From assembly GCA_026394715.1 (NCBI GenBank), contig JAPKXR010000177.1, forward strand, positions 1 to 50,261: DNA of 50,261 bases, given 5' to 3'. This document shows, piece after piece, positions 34,366 through 42,879 of this stretch. Position numbers and translations under genes: made by a program. Origin of the DNA: Methanomicrobiales archaeon (GTDB lineage Archaea; Halobacteriota; Methanomicrobia; Methanomicrobiales; Methanospirillaceae). A model generated the notes under the pieces. It saw only the letters and a list, made by a program, of their open reading frames with translations, searched no databases and was not told the origin of the DNA. Numbering within the stretch: position 1 is the first letter of the stretch; each line of letters starts with the position of its first letter.

Positions 34366-34384
34366 TCAGATCCCCCGGATTTTC

Positions 34385-35092
34385 ATGAAATATTATATCA
34401 GGAACGATACTCTTTTTGTCAGGGGTACATTTTCTGCCGCGAGTACCGGGCCCTGCGGTGGCCTCCGTCCCGTTTCAACGGTATTACTGTACAGCACGGA
34501 AAAACCACGTACCACCCATGGTGACCCCTGCAGGGATGTAACCCTTCAGGTCGCACGTGAAGGTCTTCCGAACGATTTTTTCGGCATCCATGAAGGAAAT
34601 GGCATCAGCCGTCTTTGTATTGTCCAGTATGACTTCATCACAGTCTTTATCCTGGCTGCCACCAGCAGTGACACCCAGGCAGACCAGGTCACGATTGTCG
34701 TATATTCAGGTGAAGGGCTGGCGGAGAATGCGCTCCTGCAGATGATCATTACCGTTTCCAGTGCAAAAGCCCGGGCCCTGACAGACGCAGGGTTGCCGGC
34801 CCCGGCTGCTTCGGACGACCATGTCATTGTGGCATCTGAAACAGAAGCACACCACAAGGACGCAGGACGTCATTCAGAGGCAGGGTGGCGTGTGTCCGAG
34901 TGCATCCTATTTGGTCTTCCCCACGCACTGGAACAAAAGGACCGTCGGAAAGACCCGGCCCTGTACGTTTATTCACGGTTAGGGGGCGGCCATTTCGTCC
35001 TGTGGCGTCCCAGGGAATGTCCCTACTACCCCTGTCATTTTCAAGGCCAACGGTGTGATTACTGTTATTGCCCGTTTTACCCCCTCGGATGA
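34385..35092 (+). CDS. cbiZ: CbiZ adenosylcobinamide amidohydrolase fused to a Cys-rich small domain
   Basis: Residues 1-185 match CbiZ, which removes the aminopropanol side chain from adenosylcobinamide to give adenosylcobyric acid, letting archaea salvage cobamides. Visible pieces are GGLRPVSTVLLY (about residues 24-35), VAREGLPNDFFGIHEG, TIVVYSGEGLAENALLQMI, SSAKARALTDAG, and DDHVIVASE. Residues about 205-235 form a Cys-rich small domain (PF04071-type; CPYYPCH...CDYCYCPFYPLG) with two CxxxC/CxxC groups, probably a metal site. It follows the glycyl-radical gene by only 19 nt and may be cotranscribed. The fusion has parallels in other methanogens as I recall. Other cobamide genes are not near. 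Confidence 0.82.
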   Translation: MKYYIRNDTLFVRGTFSAASTGPCGGLRPVSTVLLYSTEKPRTTHGDPCRDVTLQVAREGLPNDFFGIHEGNGISRLCIVQYDFITVFILAATSSDTQADQVTIVVYSGEGLAENALLQMIITVSSAKARALTDAGLPAPAASDDHVIVASETEAHHKDAGRHSEAGWRVSECILFGLPHALEQKDRRKDPALYVYSRLGGGHFVLWRPRECPYYPCHFQGQRCDYCYCPFYPLG

Positions 35093-35162
35093 TTCGGGTT
35101 TGGCTTTTAGAAGATCATAAATGGTGCTGTCTGCGGTTACTGTCATGGGGTACTATTCACTA

Positions 35163-35189
35163 TACCGGTACTTAAACCTGTACCCGGTA
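35163..35189. repeat. Near-perfect inverted repeat before the RPA operon
   Basis: TACCGGTAC (35163-35171) and GTACCCGGTA (35180-35189) form inverted arms with one bulged base around an AT-rich centre TTAAACCT. It lies in the 200-nt gap after cbiZ and 105 nt before the RPA gene. It could be an operator or the stem of a terminator, although no T-run follows. Confidence 0.3.
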
Positions 35190-35293
35190 GCTTTTCGGTA
35201 ACCCTCATGCAGGTGGTAAAGGTCACTTTCACCCTGCGCATCCGACCACCATTAATATGCCGTGCTGGGTGAACATGTAGCTGGAGATGTAAA

Positions 35294-36523
35294 ATGGATA
35301 TTTCCCAGATTGTTGAAAGAATCTCCTTAAAAATTGAGGCTAAAGGACACGCGGCAGATAAACCGAAGATTGAACAGAAACTGCGCCGCCTTATTGAGGA
35401 GTTCGGGGTCCAGCCGGAAGATGCCGAGCGGACCGTATGGTACGATATTGCACGTGATTATGGCATCCAACTCGGGAGAGCCGCGGGCCCTGGTGATCAA
35501 AAACAGATCAACTCGGTCAGCACCGAAGAATGGGTCACTATTGAGGGGAAAGTTGTAGTACTTGGCAATTCACCTTCACCATCAATCGCCTATTCCGGGA
35601 TCATTGCTGACGCTTCTGGCGCAATCCGGTTTGTGGTCTGGTCGAAGGCGTCAGTCCCGGTGATCAAAAAAGACTCGTGGTACCGCTTTGAGTCTGCGGT
35701 GGTTGATGAGTTCAAAGGGGCGCTCAGCCTGAAAGTCCACTCAGGGACTACCGTCACAGAACTTGAAGTTGACGGAGTATTAATCCCGGTAATAACACCC
35801 GTTGCCGAGCTGGCAGCAGGTGTTGCCAGTGTCCATGTGAAGATGATACAGGAATGGGACGTCTCGCATGAGCGGATGCTCCAATCAGGGCTTCTCGGGG
35901 ATGAGACAGGTACCGTGAAATTTGTTATCTGGAAAGAAGAGGGGATAGAACGCCTGACACCTGGCAGTGTATATACCATCTACTACACCCTGGTGGACGA
36001 ATTCAACGGGCGTCACTCGCTGAACATTAATACGGCGAATATTGTCGCTGAAGATGGTGATATTGCCGTTGCTTTCGGAACCGCCACGTTCAAGGGGGCA
36101 CTTGTCCATATTGCCCCGGGTTCAGGGCTGATAAAGCGGTGCACGGTCGAGGGGTGTAACCGGGTGCTCTCCCGCCAGAATTACTGCCCGGTCCATGAGA
36201 TGCAGCCGAAATTTAACTACGACCTGAGGGTCAAGGGCTGGCTCGATGACGGGGAACGCACTGAAGATGTGCTGATGCAACGTGAGGTCGTGGAATCGCT
36301 CACGGGTATGACCCTGGATGAGTCGAAGGAACTTGCTGAGAACAACCCGCTCGGAATGGATGAGGTGTTTTTACGCATGAGAGAGAGGATTCTCGGCCGC
36401 TACCTGCGGTGCGAGGGGCGAGAGATCGACCGGTGGCTGCTTGTCAACTCCTGTGAACGAATTCATTTCGAGCCTACGCTGCTTGCTGAACTCTTGAATC
36501 GCACGGGAGGGGAGGTCTCATGA
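35294..36523 (+). CDS. rpa: Replication protein A, single-stranded-DNA binding
   Basis: The 409-residue protein coats single-stranded DNA. Two OB folds are plain: residues about 75-165 (WVTIEGKVVVLGN... and AIRFVVWSKA) and about 170-265 (VHVKMIQEWDV... and TVKFVIWKEE). A third OB with an inserted zinc finger (CTVEGCNRVLSRQNYCPVH, about 283-301) follows. The N-terminal 50 residues are helical. It fits the single-chain methanogen RPA with two to four OB folds and a zinc finger. It overlaps the RPA-associated gene by 4 nt. Confidence 0.92.
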   Translation: MDISQIVERISLKIEAKGHAADKPKIEQKLRRLIEEFGVQPEDAERTVWYDIARDYGIQLGRAAGPGDQKQINSVSTEEWVTIEGKVVVLGNSPSPSIAYSGIIADASGAIRFVVWSKASVPVIKKDSWYRFESAVVDEFKGALSLKVHSGTTVTELEVDGVLIPVITPVAELAAGVASVHVKMIQEWDVSHERMLQSGLLGDETGTVKFVIWKEEGIERLTPGSVYTIYYTLVDEFNGRHSLNINTANIVAEDGDIAVAFGTATFKGALVHIAPGSGLIKRCTVEGCNRVLSRQNYCPVHEMQPKFNYDLRVKGWLDDGERTEDVLMQREVVESLTGMTLDESKELAENNPLGMDEVFLRMRERILGRYLRCEGREIDRWLLVNSCERIHFEPTLLAELLNRTGGEVS

Positions 36524-37113
36524 GCACCCCTGCCACCGGGGGATTCCCAAAACGGGAGAACATGTTCGAGCGTGAACCGGCCAGGAGAGTGTTTGCAGGG
36601 GAATTCCGCGAGATCAGGGTACAGTTCCGTGATGGGACGGATGAGAAAAGTCCTTCCTATGCGCTCCTGCCCACCGGGCAACGGTGCAACCGGGTATTCC
36701 TTGTCGGGTCAATGACCGAAAAGAAGCGACAGGGTGAACAGAACATGTATTATCAGGCTCGGATTGCTGATCCAACCGGTACCTTCTTTGTGTCTGCCGG
36801 AAGTTACCAGCCCGAGGCGATGCAACAGATGGCCCGGATAGAACCGCCTGCATTCGTGGCAGTCGTCGGAAAACCATCGATATATGAGACCCCGGACGGC
36901 ATGGTCATGGTCTCGATCAGGGCGGAGTCCATTACAATTGTCGACCGCGAGGTCAGGGACTGCTGGGTTCTCGAGACGGCAAAGGCCACATTAGACCGAC
37001 TGGACACCCCGGCATCAGGCCCGGATTCCGCGCTTGCCGCCGAAAAATACCATATCGACACGGTCACATACCGAAAAATGGTCTATCATGCGCTAACACA
37101 ATTAAAATTCTAA
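36520..37113 (+). CDS. RPA-associated protein (COG3390 family)
   Basis: A 197-residue OB-fold protein starting four bases before the end of the rpa gene. It carries EPARRVFAGEFREI near residues 18-31, CNRVFLVGSMTEKKR (about 56-70) and ARIADPTGTFFVSAGSYQPEAM (in part), the pattern of the euryarchaeal RPA-associated proteins. In Haloferax these are needed for full RPA function and are always coupled to their rpa gene, as here. It probably forms a complex with the upstream RPA. Confidence 0.9.
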   Translation: MSTPATGGFPKRENMFEREPARRVFAGEFREIRVQFRDGTDEKSPSYALLPTGQRCNRVFLVGSMTEKKRQGEQNMYYQARIADPTGTFFVSAGSYQPEAMQQMARIEPPAFVAVVGKPSIYETPDGMVMVSIRAESITIVDREVRDCWVLETAKATLDRLDTPASGPDSALAAEKYHIDTVTYRKMVYHALTQLKF

Positions 37114-37655
37114 AACATATCCTTTTTTTTTGCCCTGTTTATTCCCATTCTGTCCCCTCCCAAAAACAATGCCATCCATTTCAGACCGGGACACCAATTC
37201 AATTCATGCCAACCTGGAGAAGAATCGCTCCATTTTCCAGCCGCTTTATCATAAATAATAAGGGGGGGACTATCATTGCACCATCATTTACTTACCCCCT
37301 CCATGCAAATGCCCTGGTTTTTCGCTGATAAAGCCGTAATTTTCAGTCAATTCAAGGAAATAACCCATTATATGCATTTTTTTAAACTACCCCATTATCA
37401 CCCTGCTTCACCTGGATCCGGGCCCATAATGAACCTGGATTAACTCCACTCTGCCGTTACCAGGCAACTGGCATGACCGGAAACAGATGCATTCTCCTGC
37501 CTGGAATTCAGACTCTGCATTCTTCACTCAATTAATGAAGAATTTCTGATGCAGTGTTACCCCTGTTTGATCGTTATAAAAATTTCATGACAACCGGATA
37601 AAAAAATCCCCTTTTACGTTGAAGGTGTGGGATCACCCCGGTTAATTATCTACTA
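37114..37655. other. Intergenic region with T-run terminator
   Basis: This 542-nt stretch between two convergent units has no gene I can support. A run of nine T at 37123-37131, right after the RPA-associated gene, is a plausible archaeal terminator, and the reverse side has T-rich stretches that could end recQ. It is rich in C and T with short runs (for example seven G at 37262-37268) and shows no tRNA, array or long repeat by eye. Confidence 0.45.
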
Positions 37656-39257
37656 TCACCCCGTTTCAGATGTCGAAATTTTATAAAGTATCTTTGCCCC
37701 TGCCCGGAATACCTCCCCGCTCCTCTCGTTCAGTGTGACCTTCTTAGGAATACCGTCAAGTTCCCGAAGGATTCCCTGGTCCTCGAGATGCCGGATAAGG
37801 GCTGCGAGGTTTTTTTGGGTCCAGCCCCTGACTGTCCGGTAGCTCTTCAGCCGGTCATGACCACTCTCCGAAATTTTTTTATTGACGGCACCCGTCAGTA
37901 CTCCGGCCACATACGATGCCGGGTAAGGGTTTTCTAAGTCGATAATGCCCTGTACAATGAGCTGGGCAACAGGCGTTACTTCAACTGCCTGGCTGATGGA
38001 TCTTCGCCGGGCCCGCCGGGGCGCGGGGTTTTCCTCTCCGGGGAGATCATGAACCGGATGTTCAGACGGATTACAGACATCACAACAACGTTCTCCCTTG
38101 CCGTGGTAGTCCTCTTCAAAGTACCGGAGCATGGCAGCTCGACGGCAACCAATAGTATCACAATACCGGACCATCTGGTCAAGTTTTTCCAGTGCCTTTT
38201 TCCGGAGTTCATACGAGGATGAGTCCTTTGTAATGAGAGCAGAAAGGCGGGGACGATCAGACTTCCGATAATAGATGATACAGTCTGCAGGCCCCCCGTC
38301 CCTCCCGGCCCGTCCGCTCTCCTGGTAATACGATTCGATGCATTTCGGCATCCCGTAATGGATAACAAACCGGAGGTCGGGCCGGTCTATACCCATCCCA
38401 AACGCGACTGTCGCACAGATCACCTTCGTTGTACCCTTGTTGAAGGCATTCTGGACACGTGTGCGGGTCGCATCGGACAGGCCCGCATGGTATGCAGCGG
38501 CCGAAAACCCATCTATCCGCAGTTTTTTTGCGAGCGTGTCGGTCTCTTTCCTCGTGTGGCAGTAAATGATACCCGTTACATTCCTTCGTGACGAGATGTC
38601 GGATATAATATGCCGGTAAATGTCGGTGGTCACCCGTACCTCGTAAAACAGGTTCGGGCGGTTAAAACTGCCGACGTAGACCTTCGGGTGTACGAGATGC
38701 AGCTGGTTGATGATATCCCTCCTCACTTCAGGCACGGCGGTGGCCGTCAGGGCAATGATCGGTGTACCGGGATACTTCTCCTTCAGGACTGACAGGTTCC
38801 GATATTCAGGCCTGAACTGATGGCCCCATGTTGAGATACAATGGGCCTCGTCGATGGCAAAAAGACTGATACGCGTCTTCTGCATCAGGGCAAAAAATGA
38901 TTTCGTCGATAGCTTTTCGGGCGATACAAACAGGACCCTGATATTCCCCGCAATAATCGCCTCTATAATTTCTTTTGCCTCACTGTGTGTCTGGGTACTG
39001 TTGAGCGACGCGGCAGCGACCCCCTTCTGCTGTAATGTCCCAACCTGCTCTTTCATCAGGGAGATCAGTGGCGAAACAACAACGGTCATACCATCAAGTA
39101 ACACTGCAGGGAGCTGATAACAGAGTGATTTCCCGGCTCCTGTGGCAAAAAGGCCCAGTACATCCCGCCGGTCCAGAACGTCCCGGACAATCTCCTCCTG
39201 AAACGGGCGGAATGCCGGGTATCCTAGGTGATGGAGCGCCTGGGAAACATCGTGCAT
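37656..39257 (-). CDS. recQ: RecQ-family ATP-dependent DNA helicase
   Basis: Starting at ATG 39257 (MHDVSQALHHLGY) gives 533 residues; a start at 39368 would add 37 unrelated residues. The helicase unwinds DNA 3'-5' in recombination and fork repair. Marks are FRPFQEEIVRDVL, Walker A LFATGAGKSLCYQLP, VVVSPLISLMKEQV, DEAH box FAIDEAHCISTWGH, ATVAFGMGIDRPDLRFVIHY (in part), QESGRAGRDG, and an RQC zinc site with three late cysteines (CRRAAML...CCDVC). The last 100 residues resemble the RecQ C-terminal winged helix; an HRDC domain is not clear. It is monocistronic with a repeat-rich upstream region. Confidence 0.95.
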   Translation of the reverse strand: MHDVSQALHHLGYPAFRPFQEEIVRDVLDRRDVLGLFATGAGKSLCYQLPAVLLDGMTVVVSPLISLMKEQVGTLQQKGVAAASLNSTQTHSEAKEIIEAIIAGNIRVLFVSPEKLSTKSFFALMQKTRISLFAIDEAHCISTWGHQFRPEYRNLSVLKEKYPGTPIIALTATAVPEVRRDIINQLHLVHPKVYVGSFNRPNLFYEVRVTTDIYRHIISDISSRRNVTGIIYCHTRKETDTLAKKLRIDGFSAAAYHAGLSDATRTRVQNAFNKGTTKVICATVAFGMGIDRPDLRFVIHYGMPKCIESYYQESGRAGRDGGPADCIIYYRKSDRPRLSALITKDSSSYELRKKALEKLDQMVRYCDTIGCRRAAMLRYFEEDYHGKGERCCDVCNPSEHPVHDLPGEENPAPRRARRRSISQAVEVTPVAQLIVQGIIDLENPYPASYVAGVLTGAVNKKISESGHDRLKSYRTVRGWTQKNLAALIRHLEDQGILRELDGIPKKVTLNERSGEVFRAGAKILYKISTSETG

Positions 39258-39378
39258 TATATAACGTTGGGCCTGTGTGCATTTGATCTTTGTGAATCCT
39301 CCATGAATAGACCGGACCTTACAGTTCATGGGACGTGCCGGGGTAATGTTTCCGTTACACGTGCCCACGGGAGGGACA

Positions 39379-39431
39379 GACCTAAAAATAGGTCATACAT
39401 AGGTCCTGAAAACCTGTTTTTTTTAGGTACT
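39379..39431. promoter_or_regulatory. Operator-like repeats upstream of recQ
   Basis: A perfect 16-nt palindrome GACCTA-AAAA-TAGGTC (39379-39394) is followed by ATAGGTC again, beginning 11 bases after the ATAGGTC of the palindrome (39388 and 39399). AGGT then recurs at about 39425-39428. The one-turn spacing is what a dimeric regulator needs. It lies 120-170 nt before the recQ start on the minus strand and 80 nt beyond the ribB end, so it most likely acts on recQ. Confidence 0.45.
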
Positions 39432-39510
39432 CATTTCAGTAACGCGATTGGTAGCACCATATTCCCGAAAATTTACCGGACATGATGAATGAAAACAACG
39501 GAGAACAAAT

Positions 39511-40188
39511 TTATCGATGGCTTCTTTGTCCATGCCACCGCTCTATCACTTCAGACCCCTCGACAAATTCAAGGCCGTGCTTTTTTGCGTAGAGCTTTGC
39601 ATCCGTTTTTGTCAGTGCATTGCCGGACTCGTCATCCAGCATCTCGCAGATCGTGATTGCCGGGGTAATCTCTGCCATCCCGGCCATGGCTATTGAGAGC
39701 TCAGTCTGGCCTTTCCGACGGTCGAGCAGCCCGTCAGCCGCCCGCAGGAGCGCCATGTGCCCGGGGGTGCGGAAGACTTCGTGGAAGTTCACGCTCCCAC
39801 CATTCATTGCCTGTTTTACCTGTTCAGCAATCGCGTTAACCGTCAGCGCACGGTCACGGTCGGTGATACCAGTGAACGTGTTGCGGTGGTTCACCCAGAG
39901 CGAGAAAGAGGAGTGGTTCTTCCGGTCGTATGGGATGTCACCCTCACGTTCCGCCACGACAATTGCCCTGAGCGCATCGCTTGCAAACGGCAGCCCAAGG
40001 CGTATGGCAGCTTCCGGGTGTACTGCCGTGCAGATCAGTCCACCACCATCCTTTCTCATCTGGAAAATATGGCGCGGGGTGACCACATCGGACCGTATCG
40101 CAAAATCAGTTTCTCCTTCCCGGTCATCAAAATCGTAGAGCAGGATGAACTTCCCGTCCCTTAATGCCGCGAGCGCCTTGTCGATCAC
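39511..40188 (-). CDS. ribB: 3,4-dihydroxy-2-butanone 4-phosphate synthase
   Basis: A 225-residue enzyme that turns ribulose 5-phosphate into the four-carbon building block of riboflavin. The start MIDKALAALRDGKFILLYDFDDREGETDF (in two parts) contains the acidic metal site, and RKDGGGLICTAV, SFSLWVNHRNTFTGITDRDRALTV (in two parts), VNFHEVFRTPGHMALLRAADG and ELSIAMAGMAEITPA follow the usual order. It begins with GTG whose G overlaps the stop codon of rbkR (1 nt). The pair matches the rbkR-ribB operon of euryarchaea. Confidence 0.95.
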   Translation of the reverse strand: MIDKALAALRDGKFILLYDFDDREGETDFAIRSDVVTPRHIFQMRKDGGGLICTAVHPEAAIRLGLPFASDALRAIVVAEREGDIPYDRKNHSSFSLWVNHRNTFTGITDRDRALTVNAIAEQVKQAMNGGSVNFHEVFRTPGHMALLRAADGLLDRRKGQTELSIAMAGMAEITPAITICEMLDDESGNALTKTDAKLYAKKHGLEFVEGSEVIERWHGQRSHR

Positions 40189-40850
40189 TAATCCACCTCA
40201 ACCGTTACCGTATCGGTATCTTCAACACCCAGTTTCCTGCGGAGGGCCACCGGTGCGATCACTTCAATGATATCCTCCGGGTAGTGAGTCCTTCCCGGCA
40301 TGACAATGCCGCAGGGGATGGTCCCTATGCGGCATGGAAGGCACTTTGCATTGCCAAATGTCCTGCCGTCAGTTGAAAAACCCTTGATCAGAATCCATTC
40401 CAGCGCATCGATCCTCTTGCGCACCGGTATACTCGATGAGGAGAGACGGATGTTGAGCGTACCCGGGTATGGTTCAAAACCCAGGTGAGTATTGAACTGC
40501 TCCTTGTAGGGAACGAGGCTCATGTAATATTTGCCCTCCCCGATGCCACTGACAACGGTCCCGTTCAGGATATATCCCTTATTATGTTCGGAAAAAATCC
40601 GGCAGTACTCCTGGAATTCCTTCCGGAGCTCTGCTTCTCCAGCTCCAGTCAGGGTAACATGCTGACCATCAGGCACTATCGTCCGCGTAATGAACCCGCT
40701 CGTATCAAGCCCCTTCAATCGCCGGGATGCGGTCTGCTGGCTTATCGCAAGCATCTTGCCAATGGTCTGCGATGATACGAAGACCGGTCCCTTACAACCA
40801 CCCCGCAGCGCTATTACCTTGAGACACTGGAGGTCTTCAGGTGGTATCAT
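40188..40850 (-). CDS. rbkR: CTP-dependent riboflavin kinase fused to a DNA-binding regulator (RbkR)
   Basis: From ATG 40850 the protein has 220 residues; the longer frame to 40859 begins with TTG. Residues about 8-75 form a winged helix-turn-helix (VFVSSQTIGKMLAISQQTASRRLKGL in two parts). Residues 90-220 are the archaeal CTP-dependent riboflavin kinase, with LGFEPYPGTLNIRLS and the TIPCGIVMPGRTHYPEDIIEVIAPVALRRK segment in pieces. This fusion is the RbkR regulator-kinase that represses riboflavin genes in archaea. It heads a two-gene operon with ribB, an obvious target. GGTATCA-type motifs surround its promoter. Confidence 0.93.
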   Translation of the reverse strand: MIPPEDLQCLKVIALRGGCKGPVFVSSQTIGKMLAISQQTASRRLKGLDTSGFITRTIVPDGQHVTLTGAGEAELRKEFQEYCRIFSEHNKGYILNGTVVSGIGEGKYYMSLVPYKEQFNTHLGFEPYPGTLNIRLSSSSIPVRKRIDALEWILIKGFSTDGRTFGNAKCLPCRIGTIPCGIVMPGRTHYPEDIIEVIAPVALRRKLGVEDTDTVTVEVD

Positions 40851-40938
40851 ACTTATCAAAATTGAGATGCTTATTATTTATGAGTTGGCATACAGCGAAA
40901 ATGATACCGGGTTTGATCCCATTGACGTATTGATACCA
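40843..40938. promoter_or_regulatory. Repeated GGTATCA / TGATACC motifs around the rbkR promoter
   Basis: GGTATCAT (40843-40850) and ATGATACC (40901-40908) form an 8-bp inverted pair flanking the rbkR TATA box, and TGATACC occurs again at 40932-40938. Three copies in 96 nt is more than expected by chance in the divergent region between rbkR and the HTH/mevalonate operon. They may be the RbkR operator or the site of the neighbouring HTH regulator. Confidence 0.4.
40872..40881 (-). promoter_or_regulatory. TATA box of the rbkR-ribB operon
   Basis: The minus strand reads ATAAATAATA, about 26 nt before the rbkR ATG (40850), so the transcript is probably leaderless. The start codon itself lies inside an ATGATACC motif (40843-40850 on the minus strand). 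Confidence 0.5.
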
Positions 40939-41085
40939 GGGGCACTACCCTTTTTCCCTCTGAAAATTACCGGATTCCAACCGCTCGTATCTGAATCCTG
41001 CAGTTACCGGCGAGGATCTTTTGGATATGGGAAATCATATGATTTTTCACCCCGAAAAATTCGTGAAATGTCGAAGTCATATTCG

Positions 41086-41096
41086 TTAATTATAAT
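41086..41096 (+). promoter_or_regulatory. TATA box of the HTH-HMG-CoA synthase operon
   Basis: TTAATTATAAT lies about 30 nt before the ATG at 41123, which supports that start for the HTH gene and a nearly leaderless transcript. Confidence 0.45.
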
Positions 41097-41122
41097 ATCT
41101 TGTGAGTTTTATGTACCTGTCC

Positions 41123-41833
41123 ATGAAATCCGGACTGCGGAATCAGCTGGCGGAAAAAATGGCCGGCGAGATCACGCTCTCGGACTCTCCGGGGAAGGCC
41201 CTGAAGAAGTGGAGGATGAGTTTTGACATTCCACAGGGGGTCCTTTCAGACCACCTGGAGGTTTCGCCTTCGGTTATCAGTGACTACGAGAGTGGGCGGA
41301 GGAAAAGCCCGGGGACCGCCGTTGTTGGAAAAATTGTCGACACCATTCTTTCGATTGATGAGGCGAATGGCGGTAAAAACATTCAGAAATTTGCAAAGAT
41401 GCTGTACAGCGACTTTGACGAGGATGTCATCTATGACATGCATGACTATGCCAACCCCGTCCCGCTCGGTTTACTTTCCGGCGCGATTAACTGTACGCCA
41501 ATCTGTGGTTCGATGGACCAGGCGATCTTCGGCTACACAGTCGTGAACAGCTTAAACGCAATCATGAACCTCTCGTCCAACGAGTTCAACCGCATCTATG
41601 GATGGAGTACCGAACGTGCCCTGATCTTCACCAACGTTTCCACCGGGAAGTCCCCCATGGTCGCAATCAGGGTAACACCGTTCAAACCGAGGTGCGTGGT
41701 GCTGCAGGGGATCGAGGTGTCGAAAGTTCACCCGCTCGTGTCGTTGATGGCAGAAAAGGACCGGATCACGGTGCTCTGTACTGAAATGAGCATTGACAAA
41801 ATCGTAAGCACATTGAGGGAAGAAAAATGGTAG
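41123..41833 (+). CDS. HTH regulator preceding the mevalonate genes
   Basis: From ATG 41123 ([21 protein letters not shown]) the protein has 236 residues; other starts (41102 GTG, 41111 ATG) add only a few and sit on the TATA box. Residues about 25-70 form an Xre-type helix-turn-helix ([25 protein letters not shown]). The rest (about 90-236) is a conserved archaeal domain with [20 protein letters not shown] and [16 protein letters not shown]. It overlaps the HMG-CoA synthase gene by 7 nt, so regulator and pathway are made together. A role in controlling lipid precursor synthesis is inferred from position. Confidence 0.83.
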   Translation: MKSGLRNQLAEKMAGEITLSDSPGKALKKWRMSFDIPQGVLSDHLEVSPSVISDYESGRRKSPGTAVVGKIVDTILSIDEANGGKNIQKFAKMLYSDFDEDVIYDMHDYANPVPLGLLSGAINCTPICGSMDQAIFGYTVVNSLNAIMNLSSNEFNRIYGWSTERALIFTNVSTGKSPMVAIRVTPFKPRCVVLQGIEVSKVHPLVSLMAEKDRITVLCTEMSIDKIVSTLREEKW

Positions 41834-42879
41834 GAATTATCACTTACGGTGTCTACATACCGCGATACCGCATTAAAGTTGAAGAGATCGCCAAAGTATG
41901 GGGTGCAAATGCCAGTGATATCACGGGCGGCCTCGGAGTTTTTGAGAAATCGGTGCCCGACCTCGACGAGGACACGGCAACTATCGCGGTGGAAGCTGCA
42001 AGGAATGCACTGTTACGGCGGAATATTGACCCGGTGAAGATCGGGGCGGTCTATGTCGGGAGCGAATCACACCCCTATGCCGTGAAACCAACAGCCTGCA
42101 CGGTGGGTGAAGCAATCGGGTCAACCCCGAGGATGATGGCCGCCGACTTCGAATTCGCATGCAAGGCTGGGACTGCCGGTATCCAGACCTGCATGGGCCT
42201 TGCGAAGAGTAACATGATCGAATACGGTTTTGCGATCGGGTCTGATGTGGCACAGGGCGCTCCAAGCGATGCACTCGAGTATACCGCGGCAGCCGGTGGC
42301 GCAGCATTCCTGATCGGCCGGCAGGACCCCATCGCACGGATCAATCACACGTGCTCGTTTACCACCGATACCCCTGATTTCTGGCGGAGGGAGGGGCAGG
42401 ACTACCCACGGCACGGTGGCCGTTTTACCGGTGACCCGGGTTATTTCAAACACGTCGAGGGCGCAAGCCGTCTCATGCTTGAAGAGCTGGGTAAATCGGC
42501 AAAAGATTATGATTATGCAGTATTCCACCAGCCGAATGCGAAGTTCCCCCAGAAAGTCGCAAAAACACTCGGGTTCTCCATTGACCAGATCAAGCCGGGG
42601 CTTGTCGTCCCGAGACTTGGGAATACCTACAGTGGCTCATGCATGATCGGGCTTGCAGCCACCCTTGATATCGCAAAAGCGGGGGACAGGATATTTGTCT
42701 GTTCATTCGGTTCCGGGGCAGGAAGCGATGCATTCGATATCTCCGTAACCGATGTAATCGAATCAGCAGACTTCAACCGGGCTTCTGCCCCATCAGTGGA
42801 ATTCCTCCTGAAAAATCCGGTGTATATCCAGTATGCCCAGTATGCAAAACACAAAGGGAAAATCGTGATGCAGGAATGA
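41827..42879 (+). CDS. hmgS: Hydroxymethylglutaryl-CoA synthase
   Basis: The 350-residue archaeal HMG-CoA synthase condenses acetyl-CoA with acetoacetyl-CoA. The catalytic Cys is C112 in [33 protein letters not shown] (46-63) and the [17 protein letters not shown] segment (about 231-247, with the active His) follow, as does [20 protein letters not shown]. It overlaps the thiolase gene by 4 nt. In Methanothermococcus the synthase, thiolase and DUF35 protein form one complex that channels acetoacetyl-CoA; all three genes are adjacent here. Confidence 0.96.
   Translation: MVGIITYGVYIPRYRIKVEEIAKVWGANASDITGGLGVFEKSVPDLDEDTATIAVEAARNALLRRNIDPVKIGAVYVGSESHPYAVKPTACTVGEAIGSTPRMMAADFEFACKAGTAGIQTCMGLAKSNMIEYGFAIGSDVAQGAPSDALEYTAAAGGAAFLIGRQDPIARINHTCSFTTDTPDFWRREGQDYPRHGGRFTGDPGYFKHVEGASRLMLEELGKSAKDYDYAVFHQPNAKFPQKVAKTLGFSIDQIKPGLVVPRLGNTYSGSCMIGLAATLDIAKAGDRIFVCSFGSGAGSDAFDISVTDVIESADFNRASAPSVEFLLKNPVYIQYAQYAKHKGKIVMQE

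Noticed and set aside
37114-37655. CRISPR array or mobile element in the 542-nt gap
   Set aside because: No direct repeats of regular spacing, no terminal inverted repeats and no transposase frame are visible.
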